Shown in pieces: positions 57,070 to 64,000 of a stretch of 64,000 nucleotides of DNA. Origin of the DNA: Globodera rostochiensis (taxonomy: Eukaryota; Nematoda; Chromadorea; Rhabditida; Heteroderidae); contig JAEVLN010000029.1 in assembly GCA_018350325.1 (NCBI GenBank), forward strand, positions 672,964 through 736,963. The letters run 5' to 3'. The notes under the pieces were generated by a model. That model made no database searches, was not told the DNA's origin, and was given only the letters and a program-made list of their open reading frames with translations. Within the stretch, counting starts at the first letter, position 1; every line of letters starts with the position of its first letter. Both the position numbers and the translations under genes were made by a program.

Positions 57070-57174
57070 TTGTTAATTAAATTCATTAAGGCAGCGTCGA
57101 TCGACTCTTTTGTTAGCTGTCGCATTCGTCTCCCCCTGCACTTCACTGTCCCAATTTTATCTTGGGCATTCTGA
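57070..57174 (+). CDS. Protein-like frame, 34 codons
   Basis: KAASIDSFVSCRIRLPLHFT, then VPILSWAF to TGA; possible acceptor AATTCATTAAG before KAAS (57090). Confidence 0.42.
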   Translation: MLIKFIKAASIDSFVSCRIRLPLHFTVPILSWAF

Positions 57175-57617
57175 AAGTTCTTCCTTTTTATGTTTTTTAC
57201 AATTCATGAAAAGTTAACTTCCATATAATCTTTGTTTATCTTTTAAAAAAAAATAAACTGCACAATAGTTACTGATAATTATAAATTTAATTAGTTATTT
57301 AATCATTTTTTATAACAAAATTAAGCAAATTACGCAATAAATTAACAAATTAAACTAAAAATAACCTTTTGATATAAATATTTTTGATGGAATTATTGAT
57401 ATTGTTAAACAGAAGCAAAAAGAACATTATCAACTTATGAATTTTTATTTTAAACAATGTAGATGTAAAATTTTTAGTAAAAAGTAAACCAATAAAATTA
57501 TTATGAAAATATAAATAAAACTCTTTAACTATGATTTTAGACAATGATTATGCTTAATATCGATTCCTGATATAATTGTAGAATTTTTAAACCATTTAAC
57601 ACTAAATACATTTTTAT

Positions 57618-57708
57618 AAATTTTTTTTTGTGAAAAATTGATTTTTTTGCACAAAATTAACTACAAATTTTTGATTTTCAAGAATAAGAGAATAGTTCTT
57701 TAACTAAA
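57618..57708 (-). repeat. Reversed fragment of the ~510-bp satellite
   Basis: The reverse complement reads TTTTAGTTAAAGAA...TTTGTGCAAAAAAAT...TTTTTCACAAAAAAA, matching about 5979-6070. Diverged by roughly a fifth. Confidence 0.7.
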
Positions 57709-57932
57709 ATCCACCGCCGGGGCACCAGCCACAACGGAAGCCACAGGCCTGCTCTAATCTAAAAGGCATTTAAAAATTTTAATAGTTCAAAATTTTTTTA
57801 AACTAACAGTGTTCGATGTACCACTAAAAAGAATAAATTATTTAATATAATAAATTATTCCTCCGCAAAATTAAGATTAATATTATTTTCATATTATAAT
57901 AATAAATTTTAAATAAAAAAACTAAAATACAG

Positions 57933-57998
57933 TTTGATTCCGTCGCGTCAAAAATAATTATCGGCCAAACAGCTGCGGTATACCGTGATCCAATGTAA
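57933..57998 (+). CDS. Exon candidate after acceptor
   Basis: After AACTAAAATACAG: FDSVASKIIIGQTAAVYRDP, then M to TAA; donor GTGATC after YR is also possible. Only this strand reads well. Confidence 0.48.
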   Translation, partial: FDSVASKIIIGQTAAVYRDPM

Positions 57999-58224
57999 TT
58001 TGCAATTTATAATTTAGATATTAAATATACGATTTAACATAAAAAATAAAATGTTATAATTAAAAAATATTTAATTAATACGGTTGTGTGAATTCAATTC
58101 TAAAATTCATTCTTAACAATTTACCATCTGAACAATTAGTCGAATACGAATTTAGCATATATTGGCTTACATCTAAATTTTTTTGAAAATTTTATTTAAC
58201 TTAATTTTTCTTAAATTTGTTGTA

Positions 58225-58310
58225 CTGTCGAAAAATCCGCTGTCGAATCGTCCGCCGCTGTCGAATTGTCCAGCACTGTCGAAAAGTTCGCTTACTGTCG
58301 AAAAGTCCTA
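58225..58310. repeat. CTGTCGAAAAGTCC tandem repeat
   Basis: Five units of about 16-22 bp (CTGTCGAAAAATCCG, CTGTCGAATCGTCCG and similar). The inverse GACTTTTCGAC is at 58557-58567, suggesting ends of a TIR element. Confidence 0.75.
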
Positions 58311-58518
58311 GCGCCAACTTACTTTAAAAATGTTTTCAAAACAAAACTCAAGTTCATAAAACCTCCATATTTGAACCATAATTTTTTGTTTTATTCAGCA
58401 TTTTAACAAATGAGGTTTACCAAAATCGCTAAAATATAAATGCCATGCGCTGAAATTCACACAGAAAGCAAATCCACCTAAACCTGCTTTAAACCACTTT
58501 TTCCCCTCCGACTGCAAC

Positions 58519-58713
58519 ATGGTACCCAAAAAGGGGCTCATGTTTTTGGGCGGTTTGACTTTTCGACCTTTATCGAGCAAGTTAGGGAAGGAAAAAAACC
58601 GTACTTTTGTAAAAACCTCGGAACTTTATCATCATGCAAATTTTCAGCTAAATCAAACACACATCTCCGAGATCAGTGGATTCCCGCATTCGTTCAAATC
58701 AGGAATTTCTTAG
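58519..58713 (+). CDS. 64-residue ATG frame
   Basis: MVPKKGLMFLGGLTFRPLSS, then LYHHANFQLNQTHISEISGF to TAG. It begins inside the GTCGAAAAGTC-bounded stretch and may be part of a repeat rather than a host gene. Confidence 0.28.
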   Translation: MVPKKGLMFLGGLTFRPLSSKLGKEKNRTFVKTSELYHHANFQLNQTHISEISGFPHSFKSGIS

Positions 58714-59160
58714 TATTAAACAATTCTTGGTCTGATAATTCACTGGGATTTCAGTGGGATTTTAACTCGAGGTGTTTTTAACGGGGATTCATTCCTTGAC
58801 TTGAAAAATGTTGCACTGAATTAATGTACAAATTTTTATAAAAGGCATATTTATTTAATGTTATTGATAAAATATTCATCGTATTAACATTAAGGATTTG
58901 AACATTTATATATTGTAATACGTAATTATTACTGTTTAAAGTTGGGTATTAATTTGTATTTATTTTAATTGCACGAGCGTAGTGTGATGACTTAATTTTT
59001 ATCAGAAAACATTTAAATATTTACTCCAAATTTAGGATTATTTCTTTTTTTTGCAATATTTATATGTTTTCGCATACTTTTTTTATTTTATAGGTATGAT
59101 GTGTTAGTTAAAAACGTATTAATTATTTTATTTAGAATTCCACATAAAATAAAATTTCAG

Positions 59161-59230
59161 ATGTTTGCCGGTTGGGCCATTCTAGAAGAGGGAGTTTTTT
59201 TGTCGTCGTTGGAAAAGCGCATCATCGCGG
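59161..59230 (+). pseudogene. 5' part of an open frame split by the hAT element
   Basis: After AAAATTTCAG: MFAGWAILEEGVFLSSLEKR, then IIA, reaching the element. Taking out the element and one target copy, the frame continues in phase at 60147 with PGHEFSRSV to TGA (34 codons). The frame was therefore probably intact before insertion. Confidence 0.55.
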
Positions 59231-60138
59231 CAGGGCTGTGTCGAAATTTCGATTTTCGATTTTCGACGTTTTTTTCCTTTCGATTTTCGATTTCGACAAA
59301 AATGGGCTGTTTTTCGAAAATAATTTCGAAAGTCGGAGGTCCAGGTTTTTAAATTTTTGGCAAGGATGGGCAGTGGTCTTGCCAACTTTTTGACAAACTT
59401 TCAATCTTTTTTACATGCGTCCAACAGGTAAATTTATAGCTCAGTGGTTTGTCTTTACGATTTTGTCTTTTGGGTTCGAACCCGCTACAGTGCGATCACT
59501 TTTTTAACCTTTCTTCGGCCTTCACATTCTATCCCCCATTAACGGAACATTTTTAATGATTTTCAATTATTTTTAAATTAAAATACTTACAAAAAAAGAC
59601 CGCCGTACATTCTCCACTCTTATGTAAAAATGTTTTCCCCGAAATTACGAAGAAAAAAGCTCAATTTTTGCGAAAATTTTGGTGAAATTGCTTAACAAAA
59701 CCCCCAAATTTCTCCCAGCGGCGCCTATCGGCACCGACGGGCCGCCACTGAAAGCATAAAGTCGAGCAATTTATTGTGGTTTTTGGATCATTTTTCTTAA
59801 CAAATTGAGTCAAAAAATCAAAATTTTCTCGGCGGCGCCTATCGGCACCGCCGACACCCCACCCTCATAAAAGCTTAAAATGGGCATATGAAGGCCTCTG
59901 AAATAAAAAATGCATCCTTCAAAAATTTAAAAATGAACAAGTGAATATTTCAAAAAATATTTAGTAAATAAATTATTTTTTTAAAAAAATTTTTTCTAAT
60001 CACATAAAAATAATTTTCGATTTTGTTTCGATTTTCGAATTTCGATTTTCGATGTTTTTTTCCTTTCGATTTTCGATTTCGAACTTTTCAGTTTCGATTT
60101 TCGATTTCGACTTTTTTTTTACTTTCGACACAGCCCTG
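59231..60138. mobile_element. Non-autonomous hAT element, 908 bp, 8-bp TSD
   Basis: Ends CAGGGCTGTGTCGAAA and inverse TTTCGACACAGCCCTG; flanked on both sides by CATCGCGG (59223-59230, 60139-60146). The 8-bp TSD and CAGGG terminus are typical of hAT transposons. Subterminal TCGATTTTCGATTTCGA repeats occur at both ends. No transposase frame. A tRNA-headed SINE-like segment is nested inside. Confidence 0.93.
59437..59866 (+). mobile_element. tRNA-headed SINE-like insert inside the hAT element
   Basis: TAGCTCAGTGG (A box, 59437) and GGTTCGAACCC (B box, 59473), then two GC-rich tail copies with GGCGCCTATCGGCACCG (59720 and 59834). The tail is shared with the element at 47548-48160. Confidence 0.6.
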
Positions 60139-60146
60139 CATCGCGG

Positions 60147-60178
60147 TGCCTGGACACGAATTCTCGCGCTCGGTCTGA
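60147..60178 (+). pseudogene. 3' part of the frame split by the hAT element
   Basis: Continues the 59161 frame: codon GTG split across the insertion, then PGHEFSRSV and TGA. Confidence 0.5.
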
Positions 60179-60189
60179 ATAGAGTGTGA

Positions 60190-60845
60190 GTAACTGAGCG
60201 CTAGTGCTATGGCGCTTGTTACGTGCCAACACAACTAAACAAGCACACAAATTTTTTGCTTTCTATTCCTGCAATTTTTGTATTTTTATTCAATAAAGTT
60301 TATATCATTATTCAATCTATTTTATTAATTCAAATTTGTAATAGTTATTTTTCTGCTGGAGTATATTAGTTGTTATGTGTTATTTATTAGTCAAATTATA
60401 TATAAAATCAACTTCCATTGCTTGAGGCAAATTAATTTTTACGAACAGCATGTTGCACCTTTTTTTGATGATTTACCACTCTTGTGCGTTTTCCTAATAT
60501 TTAGTATTATCATCTGACGAACATTTTTCGTATCATTTGATCAATAAATGCTAGTATCCGAAAAGTTTTGTGCTTTTTTTATATGGTATTGTCAAATTTT
60601 TGTTTTTAAAATTTTTCTAAATAAAAATTTGAGATATGAGTTTTTAAAAGTTAATATTGTTTTTGACAGCAAAATGTATGTTTTAAAATATATCATTTTT
60701 AAAGAAAGAAATTCTTGTGAAGACACCTTTTTTATTTTTTTGTTTTTTTGGTGAACTTTTAAGCCTGTTATTTGTGTTTTTAAATAATTAAAATTTATAA
60801 AACTTTTGAGAATACACGAATTAAAATAAAAATTTTTCAACCAAT
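60190..60845. other. AT-rich background
   Basis: A minus-strand 116-codon frame (60592-60942) overlaps here but is Lys/Phe/Leu-rich low-complexity sequence. No gene called. Confidence 0.4.
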
Positions 60846-60851
60846 TATTAA

Positions 60852-60977
60852 CCTTGTACAAAAATTTGTATACATTTGAACAAGGCTTTTGCGGAGCTTT
60901 GTGCTGCATTAAACAAGATAAGAAATGAGGTAGTAGTGACAAGAACTGAAATAAAACATATACTCCTAAAGCAATAA
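60852..60977 (+). CDS. Protein-like frame, 41 codons
   Basis: HLNKAFAELCAALNKIRNEV, then VVTRTEIKHILLKQ to TAA. Helical and balanced; better than the longer reverse frame. Confidence 0.48.
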   Translation, partial: PCTKICIHLNKAFAELCAALNKIRNEVVVTRTEIKHILLKQ

Positions 60978-61498
60978 AACATTCACTAAAGAATTTTAAA
61001 AATAAAACTGACTAATTCATATCATTATCATAAAATCAACAAAAATTATTTATTTCAATGTAATAGAAAATTAATTAAGTTGCTTTTAAAAAAAGAATAA
61101 ACACTGAAAATGAAAAAATTTTGCAGTAAATTACACATTTATTTAAATCAAAATGAATGTACCTCAAGTTAAATATCAAAATAAGTATCAATTAAAATAT
61201 ATGATTTGGCTAGAAATATTGCAAATACATAAATCAAGCAATAATAATTCAGGATTTTTGCTTTTATTTGAAAAATATTTTAGTTAATAAATTAACATTG
61301 AAGTTGCCACTACTTATTAAAATATTCTGATTTTTTGGAGTTTATAAAAATTGACCTTTGACAAAAAACTCAAAATTTTATTCCACAAAAAATATCATTG
61401 GCAGTTTCTCATTAAGTCATCGTTATTTAGTGAGCGGATCTTATTTATAATTAGGGAAAGACTAAAAGTTTAAATGTTTGGCTTGCATCTTTGACTAG

Positions 61499-61533
61499 CG
61501 ATGCCGGCGGTGATTCTGGGACCTCAACGCCTT
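61499..61533 (+). CDS. 35-bp internal exon with both splice sites
   Basis: Acceptor CATCTTTGACTAG and donor GTATAT; reads DAGGDSGTSTP with one base on each side. GDSG recalls serine proteases, but no other part of such a domain is seen. Confidence 0.42.
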
Positions 61534-61544
61534 GTATATAAAAA

Positions 61545-62365
61545 TTTTTTGAAAAATGTGTTTTTTGATCTATTTTTTAAATATAATTAAAATCTAGTTA
61601 TAACTGTAATAGAGGCATTTTCTAAAATGGGAAAACTTCTTATTTTATGTTTTGTGTTATTATTTTTAAGCGAAAAAATTTCATTTTAATACATACTCAT
61701 TTTATGTTTATTTGAGTAATTATATTTTTATTTTGTTAAGTTATTAACATTTAATATTTAATACTTATGATGTGCATGATTACTTTTAGCTTTTTGTGCC
61801 TTTTTTATATCAGATAACCATTTACCTTTCAGCCATAGATTTCCGTTCAATTAGGACAATATGAGTAAATTAAAAGCGGAGAATGTTTTATAAGTTAATA
61901 TTTATAAGTTAATAATTATTTACTATGATTTAATTGGTGTGTTTTGGTTTAATTTTACAATTGAATTTTAAAATTCAAATCTAACTAAAAGTATAGTAAA
62001 GTTTATAAAAAATAAAATAATATTTAATAAAAAAAAATTAAATAGAAAGAATGGTAACTATGTTATAACAACGATACTAAAAAAACTAAATAACTTCATG
62101 TAATAAATATATAATTCAAATAAACCCCGAAGACATTTCTTTTAAGGAGCATCTCCATTCGTGTTAAAACGAATATTTTAAGAAATTTTTTTCAGTTCTT
62201 ATAAAATAATTAACATAAAAACTTTAATCGAAAAAGTTGCTGGATTAAAATAACGATTGATTTAAAAAGATAAGGTGAATTTTAAGACTACATATTTTAG
62301 AAATAAGACATAAAATAAAATAATTAAATTGTAAATTAAATAAGTTAAATGAAAACAAATAAAAT
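61545..62365. other. AT-rich background
   Basis: No supported feature. Confidence 0.45.
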
Positions 62366-62372
62366 ATTTATT

Positions 62373-62492
62373 ATGAAATGTGCAACACCCGACCACGAAT
62401 CCGTAAATTTTGGGAAAGCTCGACGAGGAACAACAAAGAAACAGCAACTTTTTGAAGCCGCTCACCGGCACGTATTATGTAATTTGCTCTAA
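62373..62492 (+). CDS. 39-residue ATG frame
   Basis: MKCATPDHESVNFGKARRGT, then TKKQQLFEAAHRHVLCNLL to TAA. Strong GC island with a complete start-to-stop frame. Two reverse frames overlap (62262-62471, 62371-62565) and look like shadows. Confidence 0.48.
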   Translation: MKCATPDHESVNFGKARRGTTKKQQLFEAAHRHVLCNLL

Positions 62493-63055
62493 AGTAAAGA
62501 CTATCAAATAAAAATGTAATTTGTGAGAACCAAATAATGTAAAAATGTAATGCTACAACAGTCAAAAAATAAAGCAGAACCCAAGTAAACCAATTTTATG
62601 CTAACCAATCAACTATTTACACGAAAGGCAGTCATAAATAAATGCTATGAGTTGGATAACCAAAAATACCACCTTCGTCCAAATGGGAATTTGTTTCAAA
62701 ATTTAATAATTTAAAGTTATTCAAAAGCATTTTTGTCGTTAATTCATGAAACTTCTCGTCATAATCATGCAGCTCTTCATGAATTATGCCCATATTCTTT
62801 CGAATTTTGTTAATATAATACTATTTGTTATTTATAATACTTTTTAATTTTAGCTGGCCTTGTATTATAAAAATAAAAAAATTCGGCCCCAAGACAGTCA
62901 AATAACAAATTTTTTTGTTTTAAAGTAATCCAGAGGCTTTTAATTAATGACTTGAATTTATTATTAATATCACTAGATTGTAATTTAATTAGTTGGCGTA
63001 ATTTTGAAGTTATGATATGTAATTTTCGTGAAATAAATTATTTATATGTATTTAA

Positions 63056-63142
63056 TTTGTATTTTTATTTGCTGAGCAGAACAAGCTCAAAAAGGTAGTG
63101 CTGAAGTTCATGTCAATAACGGATGTTTCAATTATTTTTTAA
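63056..63142 (+). CDS. Exon-like frame
   Basis: AEQNKLKK before donor GTAGTG (63095), or KVVLKFMSITDVSIIF to TAA if unspliced. Confidence 0.38.
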   Translation, partial: FVFLFAEQNKLKKVVLKFMSITDVSIIF

Positions 63143-63169
63143 AATGTTTTCTGATAAAAGATTTAATAA

Positions 63170-63286
63170 AATGCATTTATTCTTATTATAATTGGTGCGA
63201 GACCACCTTTATTTGTTTGTGACTTGAAAGGTGGTGTGTTAATTTTAAAATTGCGTAATCGAGTCATACATATATTAGATAAATAA
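63170..63286 (+). CDS. Protein-like frame, 38 codons
   Basis: LIIIGARPPLFVCDLKGGVL, then ILKLRNRVIHILDK to TAA. Confidence 0.44.
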   Translation, partial: NAFILIIIGARPPLFVCDLKGGVLILKLRNRVIHILDK

Positions 63287-63405
63287 TAATTGATGTTGTT
63301 TAAATATTTCTTGATTGATTGAATTTAATTTTTTTTATTTGACTGACTTTATTATTTCATTTAAAAAGAAACCAAAAAAAGTTTCATGCATTATTTAAAC
63401 AATAA

Positions 63406-63564
63406 AAATTACATATTTCCCACCCGTATGTTCTGATATTTCCTCCCCACGGTCCATTATTGGTGAGGTACGGTAATAAGTTTAAATTTTTAAGTATAAT
63501 AAATTATTGGATCCGTCTCACAAACAAAAGCTCCACAAAATTCAAATTAGTTTATGGCTCTTGA
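63406..63564 (+). CDS. Protein-like frame, 52 codons
   Basis: HISHPYVLIFPPHGPLLVRY, then GNKFKFLSIINYWIRLTNKS to TGA. A strong donor GTGAGG (63466) could end an exon after HGPLL. Confidence 0.46.
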   Translation, partial: KLHISHPYVLIFPPHGPLLVRYGNKFKFLSIINYWIRLTNKSSTKFKLVYGS

Positions 63565-63622
63565 GATTTTTTTGTCTGAAGCCTTGCACATTCGATTTGC
63601 GTTGTTATTCGTTTGTTATTAA
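63554..63622 (+). CDS. 22-residue ATG frame
   Basis: MALEIFLSEALHIRFALLFV, then CY to TAA; overlaps the previous stop by a few bases. Confidence 0.3.
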   Translation: MALEIFLSEALHIRFALLFVCY

Positions 63623-63678
63623 TACGAATGATTTTACTTTTCATGTTTAAATAAATATGAACTTACTTTTTTCTTTAG

Positions 63679-63764
63679 AGTTCCGAGCCTTCCGTAATTT
63701 CATGTTAACCTCTTGCATTTGGGTTCATCTTAAAAGTAATACCTTTTTAAAGTGTGCAAGTTGA
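63679..63764 (+). CDS. Terminal exon candidate
   Basis: Strong acceptor TACTTTTTTCTTTAG, two bases, then FRAFRNFMLTSCIWVHLKSN, TFLKCAS to TGA. Confidence 0.44.
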
Positions 63765-64000
63765 ATTTTTACCAAAATAGGAATCTTTGTTAATAAAATT
63801 GAAGCTTATTAAAATAAATAATTATTTTGTTTTTAATTTAATCCAATCTTTACCAGTAAGAAATTGCTTTTTTAAATTATAAATTAAAAGATGAATTAAA
63901 ATTTCTCATTATTTTTCTTAGTTTCATCTTCTTAAGTTTTACATTAATTTTATTCTTTTTACTGTAATCTAATAACATTTAAAATAATACGACTTTTTGA

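Noticed and set aside
59101..59404. Frames of 60-83 codons running into the hAT element
   Set aside because: Their distal parts are transposon sequence; only the part before 59230 is kept, as a disrupted frame.
60592..60942. 116-codon minus-strand frame
   Set aside because: Low-complexity Lys/Phe/Leu composition; the plus-strand frame at 60852 reads better.
61499..61533. Trypsin-like serine protease exon (GDSG)
   Set aside because: A four-residue match alone; no His or Asp motif exons nearby.

Overview
The window is AT-rich eukaryotic nuclear DNA (by eye about three quarters A+T) from a draft assembly; there is a 3-base N gap at 851-853. Splice-like signals (T-rich stretch + AG, then GTAAGT/GTGAGC-type donors), a hAT-type transposon with an 8-bp target duplication, tRNA-related SINE-like elements and satellites fit an animal or other metazoan-like eukaryote with long AT-rich introns. 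I cannot name the species. No RNA gene, CRISPR array or bacterial-type operon was seen.

Layout. 1-6.9 kb is repeat-dominated: a ~510-bp satellite, a ~3.18-kb composite unit present twice and carrying a degenerate tRNA-like sequence, two minisatellites, and a 794-bp segment repeated without visible difference 5,746 bp downstream. 7.2-11.3 kb and 38.1-42.0 kb are two same-strand copies of one ~4-kb segment; older relatives of parts of it lie at 15.9-16.3 and 17.5-17.7 kb. 47.3-48.2 kb holds a GTACCG-rich cluster and a tRNA-headed element interrupted by a 314-bp TIR element. 51.5-52.7 kb is a foldback-like element whose arm has expanded into a 54-bp tandem array. 58.2-58.6 kb has a GTCGAAAAGTC repeat cluster. 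59.2-60.1 kb is a non-autonomous hAT element that split an open frame and itself carries a SINE-like insert.

Between the repeats the background is AT-rich, with short GC-richer islands of about 30-200 bp every few hundred bases. Nearly every island has an uninterrupted, protein-like frame of 15-68 codons on the plus strand. Several begin right after a good splice acceptor and end at a good donor; others start at ATG or end at a stop. I read these as short exons of one or more multi-exon plus-strand genes, or in places as small ORFs. I could not chain them into a named protein, and no family was recognised beyond a degenerate zinc-knuckle-like motif (29.9 kb) and a Cys-rich exon (42.8 kb). Every island call rests on hand translation, frame openness and splice signals, because no search could be run. 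Open frames are expected by chance in GC-richer islands, and the minus strand is also open in several, so confidences are moderate to low. Stretches listed as AT-rich background contain nothing I could support.
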